Source of the DNA: Rickettsia hoogstraalii
GTDB lineage: Bacteria; Pseudomonadota; Alphaproteobacteria; Rickettsiales; Rickettsiaceae
Reading direction: 5' to 3'
Assembly (NCBI RefSeq): GCF_000825685.1
Contig: NZ_CCXM01000001.1
Span: 1,015,828 to 1,079,827, forward strand
Length of the DNA: 64,000 bases
This document shows, piece after piece, positions 13,170-24,387 of the stretch. The notes beneath the pieces are model-generated. The model worked only from the letters and a program-made list of their open reading frames with translations. It did no database searches and was not told the origin of the DNA. Made by a program: the position numbers and the translations under genes. Every line of letters begins with the position of its first letter. The stretch's first letter is position 1.

Positions 13170-13355
13170 ATGATGTGGTTATTAATTGCGATTGGTTTAA
13201 CCGTTTCGGTTCTTATTATAGGGGTAGTGTCGATGGCTATCGGAGGAAAGTTTGATAAGAAATTTAGTTCAAAGTTAATGACTTTAAGAGTTTTTTTTCA
13301 GGCAGTTGCTATATTGTTATTGATTATAATATATTTTTATAAAGTTAATTTATAA
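13170..13355 (+). CDS. Twin-transmembrane HIG1-domain protein
   Basis: A 61-residue protein made of two hydrophobic helices (about residues 3-24 and 43-58) joined by a basic loop 'GGKFDKKFSSKLMTLRV'. The loop and the 'R-x3-Q-x3-A-x6' layout of the second helix match HIG1 (hypoxia-induced gene 1) proteins, which in mitochondria and alphaproteobacteria associate with cytochrome c oxidase. Probable role: small accessory subunit of a terminal oxidase in the inner membrane (inference from family). It stands alone between gltP-like and the iscX remnant. ATG 13170 and ATG 13173 are equivalent starts. Confidence 0.75.
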   Translation: MMWLLIAIGLTVSVLIIGVVSMAIGGKFDKKFSSKLMTLRVFFQAVAILLLIIIYFYKVNL

Positions 13356-13381
13356 ATGCCTGAAAATAACTCAAAAGCTAC

Positions 13382-13596
13382 TTAATCGATTTCTCTAATT
13401 TCTTCGCGTAATTTTTCCCATTTGTCTAAAATTTCTTCTAATGTAACTTCTTCGACTTTTTTCTCTTCACCTTCAAAGTCCTTTAAATCTCTAATCAGTT
13501 TCTCTAGCTTTAATAATGAAATTTTTTTTCATTATACTGATCGCTACAATGTTCTTCGAGTTGTTCGGCAATTTCTTCAATATCACCCCAATGCAT
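13382..13596 (-). pseudogene. iscX: iscX with one-base deletion in a poly-A run
   Basis: Reading leftward, AAGGAGGAATAGCA precedes ATG 13596, a strong ribosome site. The frame begins MHWGDIEEIAEQLEEHC and stops after 28 residues just past an A8 run (about 13526-13533). With one more A the frame continues through 'LEKLIRDLKDFEGEE', 'LEEILDKWEKL' to a TAA at 13382, total about 71 residues. This matches IscX (about 66 residues; W...EI...L-I-x-DL-x-DF...IL-x-W), the acidic regulator that binds IscS. The length is one base short of a multiple of three. Either the gene is dead, or slippage on A8 restores some product. Confidence 0.78.
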
Positions 13597-13713
13597 TGCT
13601 ATTCCTCCTTAATTTTATGCAAGCCTTATTTATTAACATGTTATCTGATATTTGCTATTATTTTTACTAAATATTATTAATTCGACAAATTATTGCAAAT
13701 AGGTGAGTTTATT

Positions 13714-13785
13714 ATGCAACTATTGCCGGAATTAGGCAGGTTTGCTTTCTTTACATTTTGGTGGTTTTATGGTATATTAAAATAA
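13714..13785 (+). other. Very short open frame, possible gene fragment
   Basis: A 23-codon frame beginning MQLLPELGRFAFF after GGTGAG. The start is reminiscent of the N-terminus of CcmF heme lyases (PELG-x-F), so it may be the debris of a duplicated or moved ccmF. This is weak; it may be chance. Confidence 0.2.
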
Positions 13786-13802
13786 AATATTAAGATTTAA
13801 TT

Positions 13803-14330
13803 ATGTCAATATTACCTATAGTAATGGCACCTGATGAAAGATTAAAGCAGAAATCTCAGCCGGTTTTAGAGTTTACAGATCAAACACGAAAATTTATGGA
13901 TGATATGCTTAAAACTATGTACCATGAAGACGGTGCAGGGCTTGCAGCAGTACAAGTAGGGGTATTGAAACGTATTTTAGTAATTGATATAAAAGATCAT
14001 GATCCGGTAGAAAGACCAAAAGATTTTTATCCGCTTTTTATAGTGAATCCTGAAATAATAGAAAAATCAGAAGAGCTAATTACGGCTAATGAAGGTTGTA
14101 TCTCAGTACCGGAGCAACGTATTGAGGTGGCAAGACCGGAATCTATAAAGATTAGGTATTTAGACTATCATGGTAAATCGCAAGAGCTTAAAGCAAATGA
14201 TTGGCTTGCAAGAGTTATCCAGCATGAGTATGATCATTTAGAAGGTAAGCTTATGATTGATTATTTAAGTAATTTAAAACGAGATGTAGTACTTCGTAAG
14301 CTTAAGAAACTCAAAAATAATATAGTGTGA
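13803..14330 (+). CDS. def: Peptide deformylase
   Basis: A 175-residue metalloenzyme that removes the formyl group from nascent N-terminal methionine. All three motifs are present: '[10 protein letters not shown]' (residues 44-53), 'EGCISVP' with the metal-binding C99, and 'QHEYDHLEG' with H141, E142 and H145. It overlaps fmt by four bases (GTGA), the classic def-fmt pairing that couples formylation and deformylation. ATG 13803 is the only sensible start. Confidence 0.96.
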   Translation: MSILPIVMAPDERLKQKSQPVLEFTDQTRKFMDDMLKTMYHEDGAGLAAVQVGVLKRILVIDIKDHDPVERPKDFYPLFIVNPEIIEKSEELITANEGCISVPEQRIEVARPESIKIRYLDYHGKSQELKANDWLARVIQHEYDHLEGKLMIDYLSNLKRDVVLRKLKKLKNNIV

Positions 14331-15238
14331 AAGTAATCTTTATGGGAACGCCTGAATTTGCTGTTCCTGCTCTTAAAAAACTTATAACTCATCACGAAGT
14401 TAAAGCTGTTTTTACACAGCAACCTAAAGCTAAGGGTAGAGGACTTAACTTAGCTAAATCTCCAATACATCAATTAGCATTTGAGCATCAAATTCCTGTT
14501 TATACTCCTTCTACTCTTCGTAATGATGAAATAATAAATCTAATTAATAAAGTTAATGCTGATATTATAGTTGTTATTGCATATGGTTTTATTGTGCCGA
14601 AAGCTATATTAGAAGCTAAAAAATACGGCTGTCTTAATATCCATCCATCCGATTTGCCTCGTCACAGAGGAGCGGCTCCTCTGCAGCGTACTATTATAGA
14701 GGGTGATCGGAAAAGTAGCGTATGTATTATGCGTATGGATACAGGGCTTGATACAGGTGATATATTGATGAAAGAAGATTTTGATTTAGAAGAAAGGACA
14801 ACATTGGAGGAATTGCACAATAAATGTGCTAATTTAGGAGCTGAATTACTAATAAAAACACTTGCAAATATTGATAATATAGTACCGATAAAACAGTCAA
14901 GTGATGGCGTTACGTATGCTCATAAATTAACTAAAGAAGAAGGAAAAATTAATTGGCATGAATCCGCATATAAAATAGATTGTAAAATAAGAGGGATGAA
15001 TCCCTGGCCCGGAGCATATTTTAGTTATAATGATAAAATAATTAAAATCCTTGAAGCAGAATATTTAAATGCGAATCATCACTTTACTTCCGGCACCGTT
15101 ATTAGCGATAAGATGGAAATAGCTTGTGGAAGCGGTATATTACGAGTGAAAAAACTTCAGCAAGAGAGTAAAAAAGCTTTGAATATAGAAGAATTTTTAC
15201 GTGGTACAAATATTTTAAAAGATACAATATTAAAATAA
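14327..15238 (+). CDS. fmt: Methionyl-tRNA formyltransferase
   Basis: A 303-residue enzyme that formylates initiator Met-tRNA using 10-formyl-tetrahydrofolate. Visible: '[11 protein letters not shown]' at the start, the formyltransferase core '[18 protein letters not shown]' with catalytic Asn and His, '[11 protein letters not shown]' with the catalytic Asp, and the C-terminal OB-fold starting near 'WPGAYF'. The start is GTG, overlapping the def stop. In Rickettsia fmt is known to lie directly upstream of the separated 23S rRNA gene, as seen here. Confidence 0.95.
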   Translation: MKVIFMGTPEFAVPALKKLITHHEVKAVFTQQPKAKGRGLNLAKSPIHQLAFEHQIPVYTPSTLRNDEIINLINKVNADIIVVIAYGFIVPKAILEAKKYGCLNIHPSDLPRHRGAAPLQRTIIEGDRKSSVCIMRMDTGLDTGDILMKEDFDLEERTTLEELHNKCANLGAELLIKTLANIDNIVPIKQSSDGVTYAHKLTKEEGKINWHESAYKIDCKIRGMNPWPGAYFSYNDKIIKILEAEYLNANHHFTSGTVISDKMEIACGSGILRVKKLQQESKKALNIEEFLRGTNILKDTILK

Positions 15239-15249
15239 GAGTATTAATT

Positions 15250-15839
15250 ATGGGTAAAGATAAAAAAGAAGTTAGGTTTAATGATGATTTAGACATTAAG
15301 GAGTTTATCTTTTAAAGCTTGAAAAGAATAGTGATATTTATTCTATAAAAAGGAAAGTAATTAATATAGTAGATGATGAAGTAGAGAATCAAACTAAGCT
15401 ACTTACGGAAACTCAATTTCTTGTGAAAAAAACTCCACACGGTAAAACATCTCAATATGAAATTAGCGGCTTTATTAACAAAGCTGGCGAACATATAAAC
15501 GATCCAAAGCAAATAAAAGAAATTTTAAAATTATATGCTCATGCCGAATTTGCTGATTTACAGAAAAATATTTTAGGTAAATTTGATAAGAACGGTAATT
15601 TAAGTATAACTAAAGATTTTGAAATTGATGAAAATCTAGTTTTTAGAAAAGATGGTAAATTATTGTTTGTTAAAACTCAAAGCGGTTTGATAAACAGAGA
15701 AGGAGAAATGAAAGCAGTAAATCATGTTTTACAAAAAGGCAAATTCTTTTTTGAAAATTTAGGCGGTAAGGTAAATACAAAATTAGGGACTGCAAATCTA
15801 AACAAAAAGCCGACAAAGCCTACTTTAAAAAGAGGTTAA
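15250..15839 (+). pseudogene. Frameshifted hypothetical gene between fmt and 23S rRNA
   Basis: ATG 15250 opens MGKDKKEVRFNDDLDIKEF and meets a TAA at about 15313. One base out of phase, the reading continues without stops (LKLEKNSDIYSIKRK ... TKPTLKRG) to 15839; total length is one base short of a multiple of three, so a single deletion near 15309-15315 explains it. The intact product would be about 195 residues, charged and soluble, with no recognisable domain. A residual frame from GTG 15423 (138 residues) might still be translated. No function assigned. Confidence 0.6.
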
Positions 15840-15894
15840 AATAACTTTAAACCCCCTCGTAAGAAATAAAATTAAAATTATTTGAAATTAGTGT

Positions 15895-15923
15895 TTGACA
15901 AGTTTTAAAAATATAGATATAAA
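15895..15923 (+). promoter_or_regulatory. Probable sigma-70 promoter of the 23S-5S unit
   Basis: A perfect -35 box TTGACA (15895-15900), a 17-base spacer and TATAAA (15918-15923). Predicted transcription start is near 15930, giving a leader of about 160 bases before the mature 23S rRNA. The leader begins with a small inverted repeat ACAAAGTTT / AAACTTTGT. An independent promoter fits the known separation of 16S from 23S in Rickettsia. Confidence 0.75.
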
Positions 15924-16060
15924 ATCATCACACAAAGTTTGAAACGTAAAACTTTGTAGCTGTTTAAAAAGTTGATAAAGCTAAAAAACTAAATACACCG
16001 CGATAATAAAAATTTATGTCGTGAGTAGATACTGAAAATAATTGTGAAATTAATTCTGTA

Positions 16061-16078
16061 TGCATCGTGTAATCTCAA
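16061..16078 (+). ncRNA. 5' arm of the pre-23S rRNA processing stem
   Basis: ATGCATCGTGTAATCTCA at 16061-16078 pairs with TGAGATTACATATGCAT at about 18854-18870, on the other side of the 23S gene. A long stem bringing both ends of the rRNA together is the normal RNase III substrate. Confidence 0.7.
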
Positions 16079-16088
16079 GTTAAAAGCG

Positions 16089-18850
<2,762 letters not shown>

Positions 18851-19111
18851 CTGTGAGATTACATATGCATATAGTGTTAATTCTATAAAAATGTAGTATC
18901 AACTCACAAAGTTATCAGGTTAAATTAGCTTTATCAATGAATAAAAATGTTGTTGCACAGCTAATAATGTTATACCGTGGCTTGACCACGGTATCTAGAA
19001 AAATTTCTAATATTTAGGTTCCTGCTTCCGCAGGAATGACGAATTTAGTCATGCAACAACATTAACAGCAAACTATAATACAAATCTATTTTTTTAAAAG
19101 TTTGTATTGCT
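18851..19111 (+). other. 23S-5S internal transcribed spacer carrying repeat remnants
   Basis: After the 3' processing arm (about 18854-18870) the spacer contains a perfect palindrome ATACCGTGG-CTTGA-CCACGGTAT (18972-18994; family C core) and a B-type hairpin TTCCTGC-TTCC-GCAGGAA (19019-19036) followed by ATGCAACAACATTAAC. These elements must be transcribed as part of the precursor rRNA. Spacer length and content here are used for typing Rickettsia species. Confidence 0.75.
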
Positions 19112-19229
19112 AGCTTGGTGGTTATAGCATGAGTGAAACACACGATCCCATCCCGAACTCGAACGTGAAACCTCATAGCGCTAATGGTACTATGTCATAA
19201 GGCATGGGAGAGTAAGTCGCTGCCAAGCT
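19112..19229 (+). rRNA. rrf: 5S ribosomal RNA
   Basis: About 118 bases with the closing helix AGCTTGGT (19112-19119) / GCCAAGCT (19222-19229), the conserved GATCCCATCCCGAACTCG loop and GGCATGGGAGAGTAAGTCGC. The flanks TATTGC and GCAATG extend the helix, so the precursor is base-paired past the mature ends. A T-rich tract (TTTTTAATTATCTTTTTTTT) from 19240 is a plausible terminator. Confidence 0.95.
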
Positions 19230-20053
19230 TGCAATGCAAATTTTTAATTATCTTTTTTTTCTTTATTAAAAAATAAACATCAACTTATTTCCATAGAATC
19301 GCTAAAATCTAACATAGAAATTAAAAAGTTATTTAAAGAAAAAAATACTGAGCAATTTATTTTAGAGTTACCAAATGGCACAGTAATTAATGAAGGTGGA
19401 ATTTTAACTCAAGAAGGTTATATTCTACAAGATACTCAAACAAGCTTAGGTGATCAACATCGTTTATTAAATAATAAACGAGATATTAATACAGAAAATC
19501 CTTTATATTTTAATGGAAAATTAGCAGTAATTTCATCTTCTGGTTTTGAAAATTGGTATCATTGGCTGCTACAAATTTTGCCTAGATTAATTATATTAAA
19601 AGAAAATTATATTAAAAGAATCGGATCTTGAATATGACCGTATCTATATTAATAATTTAAAATATTCATGGCAAATTAAGTCATTAAAAATAGTATTAAA
19701 TTATTTAAATATACCGGAAGATAAGCTTTTTGTAGTAAATAGCGATTGTATAATTCAAACTACTAGACTAATTGTTCCATCTGTACCGTTTATTCCGGTA
19801 AAAGGTACACCTTTGCCTTTATGGTTAAAAAAAGATTTAAGAAATATTTTTATTTAAAGATAATAGTAAAGCATACGATAAAATATATATTTCTCGTAAA
19901 TACGCTTCTACCCGAAAAATAGTTAATGAAGAAGAATTAATAGAAAAAATTGAGAAACTTGGTTTTAAGGCAATATATCTAGAGCTATCCTCTCCGTATG
20001 AACAGGCCCAGCTTTTTAATAAAGCAAAAATAATAGTTGGACCGCATGGATCA

Positions 20054-20985
20054 ACAGAATGAGAAGCAGAAGCTAATCTTCTAGGATAGGAAATGAATCC
20101 TAAACAACAATAAGGAGGTCCATATGGAAGTTACCACAATTGGTATAGATATTGCAAAAAGAATTTTTCAAATTCACGGTGTAGATAAAAATGGTAAGAC
20201 AATATTAAAAAAAAAATTAATGAGAGAGCAGGTTATAACTTTTATGGCTAATTTACCAAGAAGATGTCTAGTAGGCATGGAAGCTTGCGGTGGTTCTAGC
20301 TATTGGGCAAGAGAATTAACAAAATTAGGTCATAATGTAAAACTAATGGCTCCACAATTTGTTAAGCCTTATGTTAAAACTAATAAAAATGATCAAGCTG
20401 ATGCAGAAGCAATATGTGAGGCAGTAGCAAGACCTAATATGAGGTTTGTGCCTATCAAAACTGTAGAGCAACAAGATATTTTATTTATTCATAGGGTAAG
20501 ACAGAGATTGGTAAAAAATCGTACAGCTCTTGTTAATGAGATCAGGGGATTATTACATGAATTTGGTTTTGTTATTCCGCAAGGAATCAATAAGATTATG
20601 ACAAAATTAACCGAAATTTTAGATGAAGGGGATTTAAGTCAGCTAAGCTATCGAACGTTTAGTGAGTTAAAAGAAGAATTTCTAGAGAATGATAAAAAAA
20701 TAAAAGAATTAAATTAATAGATTCTAATCCGGAATATGCGAAAGAATGATAATATTGATGGTAAATAAGACGAACCTTAGCTTACAAAAAAACTGAACTG
20801 GACAATGACTCTTTAGAAGTCGACAAAATGATAAGTAATATAGTTTGTAAGCCAGCGAATTCCATCAGGGCTATAGGGTAAATTTAAAGTGATTTATTAA
20901 CTATAAGCCGGATACATGACTGCATTCGATTTTTTTGCTGTTATATATTATTTTTTTCTTGCATTATCGGGTAGGTCCATACATG
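20054..20985 (+). mobile_element. Decayed IS110/IS1111-type insertion sequence
   Basis: The approximate limits are set by the break in the family 61 reading frame. It holds about 70 bases of left non-coding end, a truncated transposase (20124-20717) and about 260 bases of right non-coding end ending near GCCGGATACATGACTGCATT. IS110 relatives lack classical inverted repeats and carry a structured non-coding end that in studied members encodes the bridge RNA. Exact ends cannot be fixed without a second copy. Confidence 0.65.
20124..20717 (+). pseudogene. Truncated IS110-family DEDD transposase
   Basis: A 197-residue remnant of a protein normally about 320-350 residues. The RuvC-like DEDD tetrad is complete: D9 ('IGIDIAK'), E53 ('VGMEACGG'), D90 and D93 ('KNDQADAEA'). 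The C-terminal domain with the catalytic serine is missing. After the stop, the neighbouring frame reads 'DSNPEYAKE' then stop, which looks like a natural protein end, so an internal deletion rather than simple truncation is likely. A strong AAGGAGGT ribosome site precedes ATG 20124. Not expected to transpose. Confidence 0.82.
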
Positions 20986-21257
20986 TAAAGTAGTAGAGAT
21001 TGATCATGGTACAACTCCTCCTAGAAGTTTTTATAAAAGAATGGCAAATTATATGTCATGTGATTATTATCCTTTTTATGTAGATCAGACAACAGAAGAA
21101 CATTTAGAAGATGATATAAAAATCAATATTGATGAATTTATTAAATTTCTTAGGTCTATCTGTAAATAAATTTTAATTAGTAATTAAAGAGCTTTTTTAG
21201 CGAAAATTGATAAAATTTTTGAAGGGATAATATTCATATTTCAATCTCTTAAGGAAG
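20718..21257 (+). other. IS right end, glycosyltransferase 3' remnant, spacer
   Basis: No intact gene. 20718-20985 is the non-coding right end of the IS, 20987-21169 the last about 60 codons of the split glycosyltransferase, and 21170-21257 an AT-rich spacer between converging units. Confidence 0.6.
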
Positions 21258-22310
21258 TTAATTCTTAAAATCATTATTTAATAAATAAGATTCGCTATTC
21301 ATTTCATTTAGTCTTGAAATAGTGCGTTTGAATTCTGTGGCTCGTGCTGAACCTTGATATATTTTACTCGGCTTATCTTCTAGGCTCATAAATAAAAGTA
21401 TTTTATAGAAATAGGCATTATCGATAAAGTTGATAAATCTAACGGCTGTATTTGTATCATTAGCATCGATAGTATGAACATTCCCCACTATAATAACGTT
21501 GAAATTTTGACAAATATTAACATAATCGATATAGCTTAAGTCTCTTGTAAATAATTCATTATAATCTGTTACTAATATTCTTTTATGTACTTTTTGAAAG
21601 GATATTTCTCTACCTAGAACCTGTATATTTTGAGAAACGAGATTATTATCACTAATATCTGTGATAATTTTTTCAAGTTTGTTTTGGTTTTCTAAAGTTA
21701 AGGGATAAATTATCCTTGCCCCTTTAACTCCTAACGCTTTATCAAATCGATAATCATGGTGATTATCTAGATATTTAACGTAAAATGTATTATTGATTAT
21801 CTTTATAAAAGGTAAGAAAGATTCTCGTTGTAATCCGTCTTTGTAAAGATTATTGGGACTCGTGTTAGAGGTTATAAAAATAAAAATATTTTGCTTTATT
21901 AATTCATTAAATAATCTGCCTATTATCATTGCATCGGTAATGTCTTTAATTTCAAACTCATCTATACATAAAAGTTTAGTTTGTTTAGCATAGTTTTTAG
22001 CAATTTTAGGGATGATATCTTTCTGATTTTCTGTTTGTAATTTATGCATAGATTTATGAATTTCCTGCATAAAGTTCTGATAATGGATAATGATTTTAGG
22101 TATGCTTATCTCTTCAAAAAAAGAATTCATCAGCATAGTTTTACCGCTGCCCACCGGACCGTATAAATAAATTCCGCTTTTTAAATTTTTTTGATTAAAG
22201 AATTTAAATAAACTTTTAGGCTTGTTAAGTTCTGCTGCTAGTTGTTTTAATTCTTCTAATAACGCAGTTTGTTTTGAATCTAATATTAATGAAGTAGAGA
22301 ATTTTATCAT
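21258..22310 (-). CDS. zapE: ZapE/AFG1-family ATPase
   Basis: A 350-residue AAA+-like ATPase. Walker A 'GPVGSGKT' is at residues 51-58, Walker B and the following family signature are 'LLCIDEFEIKDITDAMIIGRL', and 'ITSNTSP' is the sensor region. In E. coli ZapE associates with the Z-ring; the mitochondrial homologue AFG1/LACE1 helps degrade oxidase subunits. It is the last gene of a minus-strand unit and overlaps the upstream HEPN gene by four bases (ATGA). Confidence 0.88.
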   Translation of the reverse strand: MIKFSTSLILDSKQTALLEELKQLAAELNKPKSLFKFFNQKNLKSGIYLYGPVGSGKTMLMNSFFEEISIPKIIIHYQNFMQEIHKSMHKLQTENQKDIIPKIAKNYAKQTKLLCIDEFEIKDITDAMIIGRLFNELIKQNIFIFITSNTSPNNLYKDGLQRESFLPFIKIINNTFYVKYLDNHHDYRFDKALGVKGARIIYPLTLENQNKLEKIITDISDNNLVSQNIQVLGREISFQKVHKRILVTDYNELFTRDLSYIDYVNICQNFNVIIVGNVHTIDANDTNTAVRFINFIDNAYFYKILLFMSLEDKPSKIYQGSARATEFKRTISRLNEMNSESYLLNNDFKN

Positions 22311-22708
22311 CCAAAATATTTTTTCTCTAGTTTATTATATGTTTTTTCTAAAATCGGCAGATATAACTTTATATTCTCAAAAACTTGTTTTGCATCTTCA
22401 TATTTATAAACATGAGAAGTATTATTGCGGTCATCAAGCATTCCAAGCCACATTTTTTCATCATCGATAAGACTAAACTGAAAAGCTTTACTTAAGACAT
22501 CTTTTGGAGTATTACTTTCAATCTTTTCGTGTTTAAGTATTTTTTTTAAGGTTTTCCAAAATAATTCAATAACAAATTCAAATCTTTTTACAGAGGCATC
22601 TAACACATAATCATTTTTATCTACCTTAGATCGCTCTATAACTTCATGTAAACGTTGTATAGCTTGCCCTAGTGCTAGGAAAGAGTCTTTCCAAAATATT
22701 TCTTCCAT
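22307..22708 (-). CDS. HEPN-domain protein of an MNT/HEPN pair (HI0074 type)
   Basis: A 133-residue all-helical protein of the nucleotidyltransferase substrate-binding family (HI0074). The HEPN R-x4-H motif is present as R94-N-N-T-S-H99. In characterised MNT/HEPN systems the HEPN protein is an RNase toxin and the nucleotidyltransferase neutralises it by AMPylation or oligoadenylation; whether this subtype is toxic is not settled. It overlaps the MNT gene by one base and zapE by four, so expression is tied to both. Confidence 0.82.
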   Translation of the reverse strand: MEEIFWKDSFLALGQAIQRLHEVIERSKVDKNDYVLDASVKRFEFVIELFWKTLKKILKHEKIESNTPKDVLSKAFQFSLIDDEKMWLGMLDDRNNTSHVYKYEDAKQVFENIKLYLPILEKTYNKLEKKYFG

Positions 22709-23010
22709 TAGTGTGAACCTTTTTTATAAAGAATTTTTTTAAAATTAATAATATTTTGTTTAAGTTTATCATCATCGTTTAATGTATCGAATCGTACACA
22801 ATCTATTTTTAAAAGTGTATCTGCATCATCTATTATGTCTAAAACTTGATGCCAATCATCTTCATTTGCATTAGGGCAAAGAATGGCGATATCAATATCT
22901 GCTCTCTCATGATTATCGCCTCGCCCGCGTGAGCCAAAAAGCCAAATCTCCTCGATAAAAGGTAATTTAGTAAGATTTGTTAAAAAAGAATATTCTGTGA
23001 TACTATTCAT
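22708..23010 (-). CDS. Minimal nucleotidyltransferase (MNT, HI0073 type)
   Basis: A 100-residue pol-beta-fold nucleotidyltransferase. The GS motif and the two metal-binding aspartates are intact: 'FGSRGRGDNHERADIDIAIL' with G26-S27 and D38, D40, and a later acidic residue in 'LKIDCVRFD'. It is the presumed antitoxin partner of the HEPN protein encoded next. It overlaps the queA stop by four bases (ATGA) and the HEPN start by one. Confidence 0.85.
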   Translation of the reverse strand: MNSITEYSFLTNLTKLPFIEEIWLFGSRGRGDNHERADIDIAILCPNANEDDWHQVLDIIDDADTLLKIDCVRFDTLNDDDKLKQNIINFKKILYKKGSH

Positions 23011-24110
23011 ACTTTCCTATACAAAAGTGTTGCATCGCCATAGCTGAAAAAACGCATTTTTTCTTTTATAGCATATTTATATAATTCATGCATCTCTTTA
23101 AAGCCGGCAAAAGCACATATAAGCATAAATAAAGTAGATTTAGGGAAATGGAAATTAGTAAGTAGCATATCTGCTGTTTGAAATTTAAAACCCGGGGTTA
23201 TGAAGATATCGGTTTCAAAGCTACCTGCTTTTACGATGCCGTTATTGCAAGAACTCTCAACTGTTCTAAGTGTTGTAGTGCCGACTGCGATAATACTCCT
23301 CCTTTCTTGCTTTGCTTTGTTGATGATTTCAGCAGTTTCAGGAGTAATAGAGCAATATTCGGTGTGCATTTTATGCTCATGAATATTTTCGGTTTTTACA
23401 GGTAAAAAAGTTCCAGCTCCTACATGTAAGGTTAAAAATGCTGTTAGTACGCCTTTTGTTTCAAGCTGATCAAGTATATCTTTAGTAAAATGCAAGCCTG
23501 CCGTCGGTGCTGCAACCGAACCTTCTATTTGACTATAGATGGTTTGGTAGCGTAGAGAATCTAGTTTAGCGTGATTGCGAGGCGTCCTTTGGGATGCCGT
23601 GGCAATCTCAGGATTTTGTAACGAGATTGCTTCGTCAGAACTCTGTTCTTCCTCGCAATGACGTTTAGAACGCCTAATATAAACCGGTAGCGGCATCTCA
23701 CCGTATTTGTCTAAAAATTCAAATACCGAAATATTATCAAGTTCAAATTTTACTTTAATCTCACCCATTGCAGATTTCTCAGTAATAATTACCTTATGAT
23801 TATCAAAATAAAATTCATCATCTACATGAAGCTTTCGAGTCGGTTTAGCAAAAGCCGACCAACTATCATCCGATAATTTTTGATTCAAATTTATTGTAAT
23901 ATTCTTCCCTAAATGTAACTTTGCTTTAATCACTTTGCTATTATTAAAGACTAATAAATCCCCTTCTTTTAAGTAATCTAATATGTTGTAGAATTTGGTT
24001 TTAATAGGTGGTGTAGTAGCAATTAATAAATCCGAGTTATCACGTTCACTAGATGGATATTGTGCAATAAGTTCACTTGGCAAATTAAAGTCAAAATCAG
24101 ATAGTTTCAT
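23007..24110 (-). CDS. queA: S-adenosylmethionine:tRNA ribosyltransferase-isomerase with repeat-derived insert
   Basis: A 367-residue QueA, which builds epoxyqueuosine on tRNA. Family blocks are clear: 'FDFNLPSELIAQYP' at the start, 'LLVFNNSKVIKAKLHL', 'YGEMPLPVYI', 'RYQTIYS', 'GSVAAPTAGLHF', 'LHVGAGTFLPV' and 'TNFHFPKSTLFMLI'. Between 'PVYIRRS' and 'DSLRYQTIYS' about 34 residues (149-182) are encoded by a repeat A element and have no counterpart in other QueA proteins, yet the frame is kept. The catalytic core is otherwise whole, so the enzyme may function. First gene of the queA-MNT-HEPN-zapE unit. Confidence 0.93.
   Translation of the reverse strand: MKLSDFDFNLPSELIAQYPSSERDNSDLLIATTPPIKTKFYNILDYLKEGDLLVFNNSKVIKAKLHLGKNITINLNQKLSDDSWSAFAKPTRKLHVDDEFYFDNHKVIITEKSAMGEIKVKFELDNISVFEFLDKYGEMPLPVYIRRSKRHCEEEQSSDEAISLQNPEIATASQRTPRNHAKLDSLRYQTIYSQIEGSVAAPTAGLHFTKDILDQLETKGVLTAFLTLHVGAGTFLPVKTENIHEHKMHTEYCSITPETAEIINKAKQERRSIIAVGTTTLRTVESSCNNGIVKAGSFETDIFITPGFKFQTADMLLTNFHFPKSTLFMLICAFAGFKEMHELYKYAIKEKMRFFSYGDATLLYRKV
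23570..23663. repeat. Palindromic repeat A, copy 3, inside queA
   Basis: CGTGATTGCGAGG ... CCTCGCAATGACG with inner CAATCTCAG / CGAGATTGC. It lies within the queA coding region and is translated in frame. Confidence 0.85.
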
Positions 24111-24218
24111 TGTTTAAATATTAGTAACTAAAGAAGTCATTATAACAGCATATGACAATATTTAATATAAGATTTTAGTTTAAAGGTTGAGGTCGGTATT
24201 ATGTCACGTAAGGTTTGC

Positions 24219-24346
24219 TTGCGTGTATACTAAAGGTCATCATTGCGAGGAAAAACTGTAAGTTTTGACGAAGCAATCTCAGGATACTTGACAAGATTGC
24301 CACGTCGCTTCGCTCCTCGCAATGACGACCTTTAGTATACACGCAA
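24219..24346. repeat. Palindromic repeat A, copy 4, with extended arms
   Basis: The outer arms are unusually long: GCGTGTATACTAAAGGTC on the left pairs perfectly with GACCTTTAGTATACACGC on the right, continuing into the usual CATTGCGAG / CTCGCAATG. A C-type fragment (GGGGCCACGGTATGACA) follows at about 24357. It fills the spacer between the ABC exporter and queA, both on the minus strand. Confidence 0.85.
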
Positions 24347-24387
24347 CAAGGCCGGCGGGGCCACGGTATGACAATAGACTTCTTGCT

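Larger units (their letters stand above)
19275..21169 (+). pseudogene. Glycosyltransferase family 61 gene, frameshifted and split by an IS110-type element
   Basis: Three frame-shifted blocks read as one protein: 'IEIKKLFKEKN...ENWYHWLLQILPRL' (to about 19630), 'ESDLEYDRIYINNL...LPLWLKKDLRN' (to about 19857), and 'KDNSKAYDKIYISRKYASTRK...IIVGPHGS' (to 20053). GPHGS is the family 61 hallmark, normally followed by G-[LM]. The reading then breaks into the IS sequence and resumes at about 20990 with 'VVEIDHGTTPPRSFYKRMANYM' to a stop at 21169. No intact start is visible. The intact enzyme would transfer a sugar during surface glycan synthesis. It lies directly behind the 5S gene. Confidence 0.72.
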
